Source of the DNA: Archangium violaceum
GTDB taxonomy: Bacteria > Myxococcota > Myxococcia > Myxococcales > Myxococcaceae
Length of the DNA: 64,000 nt
Reading direction: 5' to 3'
Assembly: GCF_016887565.1 (NCBI RefSeq)
Contig: NZ_CP069396.1
Coordinates: 5,128,001-5,192,000 of the forward strand
Shown here in pieces: positions 46,733-55,081 of the stretch (within the stretch, counting starts at the first letter, position 1; the number at the start of each line of letters is the position of its first letter). The notes beneath the pieces are model-generated. The model was not told the DNA's origin. It saw nothing but the letters and a program-made list of their open reading frames with translations, and ran no database searches. The position numbers and the translations under genes were made by a program.

Positions 46733-47298
46733 GGGGTATTCCTCACGATGATGGCTTCGCCCTCGCGAATGAGGTGCTCGCCCCGCAGGGCGGCGGCGCG
46801 AACCACGCGGGCAATGGCGCCCTCGGCGAAGCTGGGGTGGGGCTGAGTGCCTACAATCCGGAACAGGCGCCCGTCGGGAATGTGGCCGATGGACGCCAAG
46901 CGCGTGATCCCGGAGGAGGTCAGAAAGCGCTCGATCCGGGCCGCCACTCCCATGAGTCCCGATGCGAGCGCCGCATCCGCCGCGACGCGGGAGGCCTCTT
47001 CGAGCAGATCCAAGGCATCCAGGAGCTCGTCCCAGGGGGGCTCGCTCCCCGAAGAGCTGCCCGACGTGGCGCCGCGGAGAGAAGAGAGCGAGCCCCTCAG
47101 CTCCGCGAGTCCCCCTTCCAGCTTGCGCTCCAGATCCTCGACATGGAGGGCCAGACGGGCCTGGGCCCGGGAGGACTTCTGGACGGTATCCAGAAGCAGG
47201 GTGCCCCAGGTGGGAGGCGACTCGGCAGGTAATGTGGCCCCGGGGAGTCCGGGCACTCCTGAACGTCCAATGAACAGGCGTCTCAGCCAGGTGAACAT
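46729..47298 (-). CDS. GrpE-like nucleotide exchange factor
   Basis: A 189-residue product starting MFTWLRRLFIGRSG. A coiled-coil-like middle (HVEDLERKLEGGLAELRGSL) precedes the beta-domain signature of GrpE: GHIPDGRLFRIVGTQ, AEGAIARVVRAAALRGEHLIREGEAIIV. It would promote ADP release from the Hsp70 encoded by the next, overlapping gene. The N-terminal WLRRLF is amphipathic and basic, suggesting membrane association, which is unusual for GrpE. Confidence 0.85.
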   Translation of the reverse strand: MFTWLRRLFIGRSGVPGLPGATLPAESPPTWGTLLLDTVQKSSRAQARLALHVEDLERKLEGGLAELRGSLSSLRGATSGSSSGSEPPWDELLDALDLLEEASRVAADAALASGLMGVAARIERFLTSSGITRLASIGHIPDGRLFRIVGTQPHPSFAEGAIARVVRAAALRGEHLIREGEAIIVRNTP

Positions 47299-48013
47299 CA
47301 AATCAACGCCGAGCGTTTCCGACCGGCGCTCCATACAAAACAGAATTGGAGCCGTAGCTTCAGTTCACGCATCAACGCTCGCGCGGATGCGTCTCCCATT
47401 CTTCTCTCGATACGGACATTCCTGGGGCCTACTTCTCCCATGGGGCTCCATGGCATGACCTCGCCCGTCACGTCCAGTACTTCCTCCTCGCTTTCATCCC
47501 CCCTTGGGAAAGCCCTCTCCCATGAGCCGGTACAGGTAGGTGTCTGTTGTTGAGACCTTGAGGTGGTGCTCACGCTCAACCTTCAACCAGAACTCGCCTT
47601 CCCTTTGAAGGACCACCTGGGGCGTCTACCCGCTGGTCCACCCTATACGGTGGGGTGCTCCGGCAGTCCTCGCGTGCCACGGGCACCTCACACGGCAGCC
47701 TCCTCGCGGGCTACCGTCACAACTCGCTCATGCCCCCGCCGGTTCCAAGGAGCGGGTGGCCGCCATACCGGAGCCCGGCCTCGAGTCCGCCACTGTGTAC
47801 GTCGTAGACTTCATGGAGCCCAGTGCCGTCACCACCCGGCCGGTGCCTGCCCGAGGCGCCCGTCGGAATACGCAGGCTGCGACCCGATCTTCGGAGAAGA
47901 TGCTCAGGAGCGGCAGGAGAGTAGGGCTCATGCCGCCGTCCTGCCTGGTGTGTCTGGTACCAGCGCTGCCAGGTGCCGCCATCGTGCGGCCTGGCTCGAC
48001 CAAGAGGTGAAAC
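47299..48013. other. Gene-poor 715-base stretch at the edge of the accessory region
   Basis: No convincing gene. Open frames here are shadow-like. Minus-strand 47575-47515 reads LKVSTTDTYLYRLMGEGFPKG, reminiscent of an AlpA-type helix-turn-helix (RxTLYRLxxEGxFP), followed soon by a stop. It may be a scrap of an excisionase or regulator from a former mobile element. The chaperone operon promoter must also lie near 47300-47450. Confidence 0.4.
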
Positions 48014-48484
48014 TCAGGCTTTTTCGTCAGGCAGGAGCGTGAGTAGCAGTTCGTCGTCCGGCCCGAGCGGTCGCCACCCGGGAGGAGGAGGCGTGGCGAG
48101 GAGCACATCACCAACTTTATCGGCACGCTCCCTATGAGTTTCTGGGGTGTCGGCGAACCACGAGCCGAGCGCCTTGGCAACTTTGAAACGGTTTGCGTCA
48201 TCCAGCACGGCTGGCCAGCCGTTGGGAAGACACTCTGACAGTTCGCGCACAAGCACATCGCGGACAAAGCGCGTGACCTGCTTGCTCCGTTCCGCCTCGG
48301 CGAGCAGCCCGCTCAACACCTGTGCCCCTACGACATCGTCGGCACCAAGTTCCTCGGCCAGCGCAACCAGCGAAGCGGTGGGGCGGGCGTTCGCGAAGGC
48401 GGTAAGCGAATCGTAACCGCGCTCACGGACCCGCTCATACAGGCGGACCCTCCAGTTGCCTCGCCAAGCTTGTTCGCCGCTCAT
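48014..48484 (-). CDS. Probable immunity protein of lipoprotein toxin locus 1
   Basis: A 156-residue soluble, helix-rich protein. Its ATG overlaps the toxin stop (ATGA at 48481-48484). No known domain was recognised; composition is acidic (YDSLTAFANARPTASLVALAEELGADD, residues 23-49). In Sit-type loci the gene directly after the toxin is the cognate immunity gene, giving kin protection when toxin is transferred by outer-membrane exchange. Role inferred from position. Confidence 0.75.
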   Translation of the reverse strand: MSGEQAWRGNWRVRLYERVRERGYDSLTAFANARPTASLVALAEELGADDVVGAQVLSGLLAEAERSKQVTRFVRDVLVRELSECLPNGWPAVLDDANRFKVAKALGSWFADTPETHRERADKVGDVLLATPPPPGWRPLGPDDELLLTLLPDEKA

Positions 48485-49890
48485 TGCCCTCTCCAGCGAG
48501 TGAACTCCATCGGGATACCATAGCGCCGCATACGATACGCGACGATGTCCAGGACCTCATTCCGCGTCAACATCCGGCCCGCCCTGGTCTCGGCTTGATT
48601 TAGCGCATCCATGACCATCCGGTTCCATTCACCAGGCCATTTGCGGCCTAGCTTCCAGTCGCCACCGCCGTGAATGGCCTCGTGGTATGCCTGCTCCATC
48701 TCGACGCAGAACTCGTTGATGTCCATCTCGCCCGTGAAGCCGCGCTTCTCGAACCACTCGCGGAACTCCTTGGGCATGACGTGGTGCCGCGGCGGCTCGG
48801 CCATGCCTGCCCCCGCTTTGCCCGTCTCGTGCATGGCCCCCACCTCGGGCCCATCGCCCAGCGCGTCCCTCACGCCCCTGGGTAGCTCGTTGTGCGCCTG
48901 TGCCAGCATCACCTGGCCCGCCTGAATTCGGACGGCGGCGCCGACGAGGGGCAGGGAGAGCACGCCCGCGCGCACCAGCTGGCGCACCAGTTCCACCCAC
49001 TCGGCGGACGCGACAATCCGCGAGCCCATCATCACGCCGTCGCCGCCAACCGCCAGGCCGATGCCGACCAGGGCGGGAGCGGACGGAGGCACCGAGGGCA
49101 GCGAAAACCTCATGGTCGAGAGCATGGTGATGGACTCGATGGCCTCCTTGAGCAGCAGCAACTTCTGGAGGTTCTCCGCTGCCACGCGCATTCTCTCCAC
49201 GGTGGCCGCGAACTCGTCCGTGAGGTGGCCTACCAGCGGGGGCACGTCTTGCGCCGCGGCCTCCACCATCCCGTGCTCCCGGGAGGAGAGCGCCGTCATG
49301 GCGGGCTCGAGCATCCTCTGTCTGCGCCACATGTCCGCGAAGAGCGTCTCCACGGGGTAGAGGTGCTGTCTGAGCGCGACGTCGGCGAGGTTGAGGGAGT
49401 CCACCCAGACGGCGAGCAGGAGTGAGCCCACCATGGCGGCTTCCAGCCGAGGGCCGGCGAGGCGCAATAGGGCGAGTTGCATGTCCGGGTCCTCCACCTC
49501 CGAGGCGGCGTTGGCCAGCCGGGAGGAGGCGGCGAGCTGGGCCTCCATCCACCGCAGTTGCTGGGCGCCGTAATCGACGTAGCGGAGGAAGACGCCGTTT
49601 CCGCTGGCGAGGCCACGCCCACTGGCCTTGAGCTTGGAGAGCTCTGCGGAGATGCGGCGGGTGGAGTCCGACACGTCGAGAACGGCACTGCGAAATGCCA
49701 GCTGGGCCGCGAGGGCGCTTTGCCGCGAGGCTCTCGCGCGAGAGGCCTCGTGCCAGTCCACTGGCCTGGCACCGGAACGAGGGGTGAAGACGAGAGGGTC
49801 GGTCTGGTCTGTGTCCAGGCGCACGACCCGGGAGGCAGTGCCACACCCGAAGAGGAGAACCATCATCACAGCCGTGCAGCACAGCTTCAT
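48481..49890 (-). CDS. SitA-like lipoprotein toxin 1 with HNH/AHH-type tail
   Basis: A 469-residue protein starting MKLCCTAVMMVLLFGCGTAS: signal peptide with lipobox LLFGC, lipidation at Cys16. A long Ala-rich helical middle with a hydrophobic hairpin (about 290-330) follows. The C-terminal 110 residues carry RHHVMPKEFREWFEKRG, then HEAIHGGG and WPGEWN, the pattern of the DUF2380 group of myxobacterial lipoproteins and of HNH/AHH-like nuclease toxins. SitA toxins are lipoproteins passed between kin by TraAB-dependent outer-membrane exchange. The first 35 residues are almost the same as in toxin 2, although the tails differ. An immunity gene overlaps the 3' end. Confidence 0.82.
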   Translation of the reverse strand: MKLCCTAVMMVLLFGCGTASRVVRLDTDQTDPLVFTPRSGARPVDWHEASRARASRQSALAAQLAFRSAVLDVSDSTRRISAELSKLKASGRGLASGNGVFLRYVDYGAQQLRWMEAQLAASSRLANAASEVEDPDMQLALLRLAGPRLEAAMVGSLLLAVWVDSLNLADVALRQHLYPVETLFADMWRRQRMLEPAMTALSSREHGMVEAAAQDVPPLVGHLTDEFAATVERMRVAAENLQKLLLLKEAIESITMLSTMRFSLPSVPPSAPALVGIGLAVGGDGVMMGSRIVASAEWVELVRQLVRAGVLSLPLVGAAVRIQAGQVMLAQAHNELPRGVRDALGDGPEVGAMHETGKAGAGMAEPPRHHVMPKEFREWFEKRGFTGEMDINEFCVEMEQAYHEAIHGGGDWKLGRKWPGEWNRMVMDALNQAETRAGRMLTRNEVLDIVAYRMRRYGIPMEFTRWRGQ

Positions 49891-49971
49891 GGGGATTCCT
49901 CCCGGCCATCTCTCCATGGGTAGCCAGTCTGGGAGGATCCAGCGGGTACGACAGCCCCCGGGACGGGGTTC

Positions 49972-50135
49972 ACGGGAAGGTTATGCTGCCGAGGGTGACA
50001 AGCCAGCCTTCGTTTTCGTCCCCCAGCTTGAAGGTGCCCCGCGCCCCACATGGTGGTGGGCCGCAAGAATCACTACGGCCATCGAGAATCCCGGCACCGT
50101 CACGCTCCCGTCCAGCTTCGACTGACGTTTCTGCG
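49972..50135 (-). pseudogene. Remnant of DUF2381 (SitB-like) gene 3' end
   Basis: On the minus strand, just upstream of toxin 1, the frame GTFKLGDENEGWLVTLGSITFP then stop matches the last residues of the DUF2381 family (compare GTFTLKLWDENGGRLVTLGGVTFP before toxin 2, cited in two parts as the tail ending VTLGGVTFP). Two residues are missing and upstream homology is out of frame, so only a decayed tail survives. An accessory gene normally precedes sitA. Confidence 0.65.
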
Positions 50136-50235
50136 CCTTGCTTCGATACCCGGCAGGCTCATATACCCGCCCCGTCCAGACGGACTGCGGCGAGCTGTTA
50201 CGGATTTTAGACCACCCGTGCAGCCGGCGCGCTGA

Positions 50236-50508
50236 TCCGAATATCCTTGAAGATTTCCCTCACCTGTAACGCTGCGCTACGGCGATCTCCCATATCGACC
50301 AAGACGTCGAGGGTCCTCCGCATCTTCTGAGCCACTCGGCGGTCCGTGGGTCGTCACCGTTGACAGCGTCAGGTCAGTAAAGGCCGCAGTGGAACGAACG
50401 GTAAGGCGCGTTCGCAGAGGGTAAGGATAAACGCTTGTGTGCTCGTCCGAACACTTGGACCCGCCGATCCAACAGCTCCAAGTGCCCGTTTCCAGAAGAG
50501 AAACGACT
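50236..50508. other. Gap with no recognised gene left of the attachment scar
   Basis: About 270 bases between the DUF2381 remnant and the tRNA-Sec fragment. No coding signature or clear repeat was seen. It is likely the outer flank of an integrated element. Confidence 0.4.
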
Positions 50509-50571
50509 CGGTAGGACAGAGGAATCGAACCTCCCAGGGACATGTCTCCATGCCCCCCACCGGTTTTGAAG
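50509..50571 (-). repeat. Attachment-site copy: 63-base 3' fragment of tRNA-Sec
   Basis: Bases 50509-50571 repeat 54913-54975 exactly and in the same orientation. They cover the tRNA-Sec sequence from the anticodon loop to the discriminator base, then diverge (GCCCCATCGCC against GACCGGGCCGG). This is the classic footprint left by tyrosine integrases that cross over in the 3' half of a tRNA gene. Together the two copies bracket a 4.4-kb segment with an integrase next to one end. Confidence 0.85.
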
Positions 50572-50669
50572 CCCCATCGCCCGGATCGGCGGGGTCCTCG
50601 TGGGGGTTAGCTTCCCTCTGGAGAGGGGTCGGCGGCGCGTCCGTGGAGGTCCACCCGCGTCCGTTCATC

Positions 50670-50688
50670 TTGGGTACGATTTGGGTAC
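50670..50688 (+). repeat. Tandem TTGGGTAC pair, candidate integrase arm site
   Basis: TTGGGTAC occurs at 50670 and again 11 bases later at 50681. Similar pairs lie beside the other tRNA-Sec copy (54822 and 54833, plus an inverted copy at 54807) and in front of the second integrase (GGTACCAA at 55082 and 55094). Regular 11-12 base spacing next to attachment cores suggests arm-type binding sites. Confidence 0.5.
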
Positions 50689-50716
50689 GCGGCGGCTGCA
50701 TGTCCCCGTGGTCCCA

Positions 50717-51010
50717 TTAGGAGACGAGCTTCGAGCCGATGAAGCGCAGGAGCGACGAGAGCCAGACCAGGGCGTAGGCGATCGGAGGGCGTTGGCCGGA
50801 CGCGATCCTCGCCACCTCGTTCCAGTCATCGGACAACTGCCCCACCGTCAGCTCGGACTCGGGAGGAGGGGAGTACACCGAGTACAGGTGCTTCTCCGGG
50901 ATGTTCCAGTAGAAGTCCTCGGTGAGGTCGATCTCCGTGCGGCCTGTCCGTTCCAGGTGATCGAACAGGGCATCTGCCGCCCGTCGCAGGTCGGAAAGCT
51001 GGATCCTCAC
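50717..51010 (-). CDS. Small protein, last gene of immunity cassette
   Basis: A 97-residue product from a GTG (VRIQLSDLRRAADALFDHL) overlapping the upstream stop by GTGA; an ATG six codons further up overlaps more. It is soluble with an acidic beta-rich middle (TEIDLTEDFYWNIPEKHLYSV in part) and a C-terminal hydrophobic helix (YALVWLSSLLRFIG). No family was recognised. Its coupling to the neighbour suggests the two work as a pair, perhaps as orphan immunity to a toxin now lost. Confidence 0.65.
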   Translation of the reverse strand: MRIQLSDLRRAADALFDHLERTGRTEIDLTEDFYWNIPEKHLYSVYSPPPESELTVGQLSDDWNEVARIASGQRPPIAYALVWLSSLLRFIGSKLVS

Positions 51011-51390
51011 GGGGCCCTCACCAGCCACTTCTCGCCAGCAAGGTCGGACGGAGGGAAATCCGCCAGGGCCTTCAGGAGTTCGGCTTCGACATCCGCGATC
51101 GCGCTGGCCAATTTGTCCGGGATGAGGTCGGCCACATCTTCAAGCTCGGTGGCCATGTGGATTGCATGGCGAAGCCCGGGGGATGCGCCGAGCTGATCGA
51201 GTCGCGCCAGCAAGGCCGGTCCGAAAAGCCGGTGACAAGCGTAGGCAGGGCTGATCGTGCCCGTGGCCAACGCGCGACACATGCCGAGGGAGGCTACGGC
51301 GATGAGTCGCTGCACTTCATCCCCGTCCTTTGCACGGAGCCACAAGATCTGCTCCGCGTATGCTTCCTTGCTCGTGCGCTTGTCGTCCAT
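51007..51390 (-). CDS. Small helical protein of immunity cassette
   Basis: A 127-residue product starting MDDKRTSKEAYAEQILWLRA; an ATG four codons earlier is possible. It is mostly helical with a GxI-type core (LIAVASLGMCRALATGTISP) somewhat like the DUF3969 family seen in toxin-immunity loci; the resemblance is weak. It sits between two other small genes in a minus-strand string downstream of toxin 2. An immunity-related role is inferred. Confidence 0.6.
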   Translation of the reverse strand: MDDKRTSKEAYAEQILWLRAKDGDEVQRLIAVASLGMCRALATGTISPAYACHRLFGPALLARLDQLGASPGLRHAIHMATELEDVADLIPDKLASAIADVEAELLKALADFPPSDLAGEKWLVRAP

Positions 51391-51404
51391 GTGATGCCTC
51401 AACG

Positions 51405-51680
51405 TCAGTTGCCGAATTCAGCATCGAACGCGGCGATTGCCTCCTCGATGGAGGCATAGGGTACAGAGCGTTGATCAGGAGCCTCCTCACAAAAGAGTTC
51501 CCAGAGCTGCCGTTCATGATGATTCATGGATTCCGGACGCATTGGTAGGTTGATCCAGTCGGCGCTTTGGACGACAAAACCTCCTTCCGGAATCAGTTCA
51601 AAGCATCGGTAGATAATGGCTTTTTCGGCACTGATGCGACGGAAGACATTGATCAATCTATACAGCGTCGAGTTACTCAT
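51405..51680 (-). CDS. Small protein of immunity cassette
   Basis: A 91-residue acidic product (MSNSTLYRLINVFRRISAEK), three bases after the previous gene's stop. The C-terminus YASIEEAIAAFDAEFG is a helix seen in many small immunity proteins. No named family. AT content is higher than in the surroundings, typical of horizontally moved immunity genes. Confidence 0.65.
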   Translation of the reverse strand: MSNSTLYRLINVFRRISAEKAIIYRCFELIPEGGFVVQSADWINLPMRPESMNHHERQLWELFCEEAPDQRSVPYASIEEAIAAFDAEFGN

Positions 51681-51683
51681 CCC

Positions 51684-52001
51684 TCAGAAGTCCTGTGGGT
51701 CAGTCCATTCAAAGTCCTCATCTCGCCAGTCCTTGCGAGAGTTCAATCTTTCACCCAGTCTCGTGATGAGATCCTGGAGGGCCTCTACTTCTGTCCGTCC
51801 GAGTCCTGCCTCCCCATCAGGGGTGCCATTGGCATTTTTTACACTCACATTGGCAATTGCGAGGAAGTGCCCGGAGCCTTCTTCGAGAACCTTGATCTTG
51901 TATTTGGTCCATGGAATGCCGCGCATGTCGCGAATCTCGAAGACGTTGACCACCCGCGAAATGCTCGCGGCACCATGCAGATCGATTGCCCTCCAATCCA
52001 T
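51684..52001 (-). CDS. Probable immunity protein of lipoprotein toxin 2
   Basis: A 105-residue acidic, beta-rich protein (MDWRAIDLHGAASISRVVNV) that begins 24 bases after the toxin 2 stop. It is the first gene downstream, the usual place for the cognate immunity protein. The segment YKIKVLEEGSGHFLAIANVSV, followed by GLGRTEVEALQDLITRL, resembles the short alpha/beta proteins that neutralise BECR-type RNases. No named family was recognised. Confidence 0.7.
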   Translation of the reverse strand: MDWRAIDLHGAASISRVVNVFEIRDMRGIPWTKYKIKVLEEGSGHFLAIANVSVKNANGTPDGEAGLGRTEVEALQDLITRLGERLNSRKDWRDEDFEWTDPQDF

Positions 52002-52025
52002 CTGATTTCTCCCTTCTGGTTTGTT

Positions 52026-53321
52026 CTACCGAGACCCGAAAGATAAGATTCGCCCATCTGATGCAAGATCAATATACCGGCCGTTCTTGACATAGCGAAT
52101 CACACCCTCGGTGGCGCCTTCAACTGGGAATTTTTGTGCGCCCCTCAGTCTTTGTGCGAATTCAAGGGCCTTCCGTAGATACTGCGCGACGTCTTTGGCA
52201 TCAACCTCTGCTCCATGTTTGTTGAAGTGGGCCTGGAGTGACTTCGACGGAGAGTCGTAACTCCCTTCATGCCACCGCGCATTGACCTGCTCAAGGTCGT
52301 CCCCCTTCGGAGTGTCGCCACCGCTCGTGCCGCTTGATGTCATGGCCACCGCACCTGGAGCGAGGGCGATGGTGACGGTCTCGGCACTCACGGCGACCGT
52401 CTTCACTTCCCCCACCGCCGCGAGCCGGATGCCCACCTGCGTCTCGGCTTGTACGGCTGCCTGCATCGAGCCGGGCAGCTTCGACACCTTCGCGGCCAAC
52501 CCCGGTGCCGTGTTGCCGATGGCCGCCATGGCCAGCATGGCGAAGGCTCGCGCCGCGTTCCTGCCCATGAGCTTGCCGTACCGCTCGCCCGCTGCGCGCA
52601 GCTCGTTGAACGTGGTGGCCCGGTCCGCCTCGTCCATCAGCCGCTTGAAGCCCACGACGAGGCCCCAGAAGGTATCGACGCCCACGTACGAAATAATCGT
52701 GGCGGTCATCACGGCCGCGAGGCCCTTGGAGATCGTCACGTCGGGAATGGCGACGAGGATCATGTACGTGGTCCAGGTCCAGAGGACCGCTGCCACCATG
52801 GCGTGGGGGTCGGCCATGTCCTTGAACGCCTCCAGCATCTCGTCCAGCACGGCGCCCTTGGCCAGGGCCATGGCCAGCGCGAAACGCCCATCCCCATTGA
52901 CGGTGGGGCTCTCCGCCAGCAGGCGGAGACAGTCCCCGGGCCTGCCGGTGCGCTCGCACCAACGCAGGTAGTCGCGCGTCAACTCCACCTCCGGCGTTGT
53001 GGACTGCCCCTCCAGGTGCTCGCCCGGCTTGAGCGGAGTGATGCGGCGGCTGGGTGTCTCGTACGAGTACGAACCGCTCCGCGCCTCCATCTCGAACAGC
53101 CGCCGGGCGGCTTCCTGGGGCCGAGTGGGGGGCCGAACATCCCGAGCCAGTTCCGACACGGCCTCCTCGAACTCGCCGCTGCCCAGAGTCACCGGCCTGG
53201 CGCTGGAACGAGGGGTGAAGACGAGGGGGTCGGTCTGGCCCGTGTCCAGGCGCACGACCCGGGACGCCGTGCCACACCCGACGAGGAGAGCCAGCATCAC
53301 AACCGTGCAGCACAGCTTCAT
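52026..53321 (-). CDS. SitA-like lipoprotein toxin 2 with BECR-RNase-like tail
   Basis: A 431-residue product starting MKLCCTVVMLALLVGCGTAS (lipobox LLVGC). The N-terminus is almost the same as toxin 1 (RVVRLDT, QTDPLVFTPRS). Two hydrophobic helices lie near 180-225. The tail SLQAHFNKHGAEVDAKDVAQYLRKALEF, then GVIRYVKNGRYIDLASDGRILSFG (cited as separate motifs: HFNKHG, YLRKA, YIDLASDGRI), matches the BECR ribonuclease toxin pattern seen in contact-dependent systems. His in HFNKHG is a candidate catalytic residue. Four small genes follow, the first being the likely immunity gene. A decayed DUF2381 gene lies directly upstream. Confidence 0.82.
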   Translation of the reverse strand: MKLCCTVVMLALLVGCGTASRVVRLDTGQTDPLVFTPRSSARPVTLGSGEFEEAVSELARDVRPPTRPQEAARRLFEMEARSGSYSYETPSRRITPLKPGEHLEGQSTTPEVELTRDYLRWCERTGRPGDCLRLLAESPTVNGDGRFALAMALAKGAVLDEMLEAFKDMADPHAMVAAVLWTWTTYMILVAIPDVTISKGLAAVMTATIISYVGVDTFWGLVVGFKRLMDEADRATTFNELRAAGERYGKLMGRNAARAFAMLAMAAIGNTAPGLAAKVSKLPGSMQAAVQAETQVGIRLAAVGEVKTVAVSAETVTIALAPGAVAMTSSGTSGGDTPKGDDLEQVNARWHEGSYDSPSKSLQAHFNKHGAEVDAKDVAQYLRKALEFAQRLRGAQKFPVEGATEGVIRYVKNGRYIDLASDGRILSFGSR

Positions 53322-53402
53322 GGGGATTCCTCCCGGCCACCCCTCTATGGGTAGCCAATCCGGAAGGCTACCCAATTGGTACGACAACCCCTGGAGCGGG
53401 GT

Positions 53403-53769
53403 TCACGGGAAGGTCACTCCACCCAGGGTGACAAGCCGGCCTCCGTTCTCGTCCCACAACTTGAGGGTGAAGGTGCCCCGCGCCTCGTGAGCCAGCAACT
53501 CCGTCTCCACCATCACGAGGCCCGACCCTCCCGGCGGAATGGGCGCGAGCTGCCACGCCTTCGCTTCCTTCACGTCCTGGCCCTTTCCCACCAGCAGTGC
53601 CGCATCCTTGGCCGTCCAGGGGGCCGTGCCGGGGTTGTCCATGACCATCGCCACGGCCACCCGCATCACGTCTTCGCCTTTTTCCCGGCGCGTGGTGGTG
53701 GAGCGGTAGCTGATGACGGTTGGCGTGAGGAGCGCGTTGGCCGAGGGGTTGGTGATGGTGCTCGTGAGC
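53403..53769 (-). pseudogene. DUF2381 (SitB-like) C-terminal remnant joined to integrase
   Basis: The last 120 residues of a DUF2381-family protein (TSTITNPSANALLTPTVISY, NPGTAPWTAKDAALLVGKG, and the end VTLGGVTFP) with no N-terminal half or signal peptide. Its 5' side runs directly into the 3' end of the integrase in a different frame, so a deletion or faulty excision fused the two. It lies upstream of toxin 2, where the accessory SitB gene is expected. Confidence 0.8.
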
Positions 53770-54795
53770 CGTGGTACGTATACTGCTGTGGTTGAGCGCT
53801 TGAGAGACGGCCTCCAGGGGCAAGCCACCTCCCTGCGGGTTGTAGGTGCTGCCCCGCTCGATCAGCCACGTGGCGAAGCTGTGCCGGATGGCACCGAAGT
53901 GGACGAACTCCAGGCCCGTGCGCTCGCACACTCGCTCGACGGCCTCACGGATGGTCTGCCGATCCGGTGCTGAGCCTCGTACCTGGAGACGCTGGGCGGC
54001 GGCGAGCGCCTGGGCATCGAGGGACACGGTGAAGCGCTTGCCCGTCTTGTGCTTGAAGGTGACGGTGCCAGCGATCTCGCCCTGGTTCTTCAGGACCGCG
54101 ATCTTGCCGTCACCGCTGGCCAGCCGATCCACTTCGGTGCCGTGCATCCCGCTCTTGGCCTGGAGGCACAGCACGTCGCGGATGGCCTGCGAGCCCAGCG
54201 CCGCGTAGAGCTTCTGGATGTGCTCGATGCCGTAGCCCTTGAGTTCGTGGTTCCGGCGCGCAGGCGGCACCTTCAGGAATCGCCCCGGGTTCTCCATCGG
54301 GTCCAACTCACCGGCATCCTGGAGGTACGAGGTAAAGGACTTGAAGACGATGATTCGCCACTTCTTGCCGGTGTCCCAGGTGGCCAGCAGCTTCTTCAGC
54401 GCCGGACCCGTCAACGCGCGGAGATCCTTGCCCGCGAGTGCGGTGGCCCAGGCAGCCAAATAGCTGCGCGTGCTCTTGAGGTATTCGACGGACCTGTCGG
54501 TGTCCTTCAGGTGCTGGAGGAACCGTTGGGCGCGGTTCTCGTCCAGGAACACCGCCTTCGCGGCGTCCTCCTGGGCCTTCTGGGCCCCCTCCACGCGCTC
54601 CTGGTTCGCGGTCCGGTACGCGGCCGGGTTGCGGCGGAACACCGCCAGCTCGGCCAGGGCCTCGGCCTCGCTCCGCACGTCCAGCGTGATGTTGTAGGCG
54701 GCCCCGGCGACGGTCTTGCGGATGATCCACCGCGTGCTGCCGTCGTTGGCCGTGTACGTGCGGCCTCCGAGCCACTTCCCGCTCCACTTGGGCAT
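53770..54795 (-). pseudogene. Tyrosine integrase 1, C-terminus lost
   Basis: It starts MPKWSGKWLGGRTYTANDG, 118 bases from the tRNA-Sec copy and reading away from it. An N-terminal arm-binding-like domain and a SAM-like core-binding domain precede the catalytic domain with KHKTGKRFTVSL, the box HFGAIRHSFATW (HxxR) and the late LNHSSIRTT. The frame then changes into DUF2381 sequence, so the terminal Tyr region is missing or not in its normal context. The position of the first catalytic Arg reads SGMHGTEV (His). About 342 codons survive of an expected 380 or so. It is probably inactive. Confidence 0.8.
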
Positions 54796-54806
54796 GTCCG
54801 GCTCCT

Positions 54807-54840
54807 GTACCCAACCCCCACTTGGGTAAAAGTTGGGTAC
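54807..54840. repeat. TTGGGTA repeat group beside integrase 1 start
   Basis: Direct copies TTGGGTAA at 54822 and TTGGGTAC at 54833 (11-base spacing), and an inverted GTACCCAA at 54807, overlap the integrase 1 leader. Arm-type integrase sites or an autoregulatory site are possible. Confidence 0.5.
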
Positions 54841-54912
54841 AGGAGGCACAAGAGGGCAGGGCGTCCCACAACCCCACTGGGGCGGTTTCAGGAAATTTCA
54901 ATGAAAACGGGT

Positions 54913-55010
54913 CGGTAGGACAGAGGAATCGAACCTCCCAGGGACATGTCTCCATGCCCCCCACCGGTTTTGAAGACCGGGCCGGCCACCAGGTCCGGAG
55001 TCGCTACGCC
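54913..55010 (-). tRNA. tRNA-Sec (UCA) with damaged 5' part, attachment site
   Basis: The minus strand reads CCGGTCTTCAAAACCGG as the anticodon arm (anticodon UCA), then a long variable arm (GGGCATGGAGACATGTCC) and a T arm GAGGTTCGATTCCTC, all as in bacterial tRNA-Sec. The D-arm loop ACCTGGTGG is also typical. The first 12-13 bases (GGCGTAGCGACT) do not pair with the 3' strand GTCCTACC: at least three of eight acceptor pairs are mismatched and two D-stem pairs are lost. It looks like a 3' tRNA-Sec segment joined to foreign 5' sequence, so probably non-functional. Two integrase genes diverge from it. Confidence 0.75.
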
Positions 55011-55081
55011 ACGATGCAACCGCCGTGATCACGGCAGGTTACGAGGGGATGGGCCCCTTGGCTCGGCCCTGGCTGTCTTCC

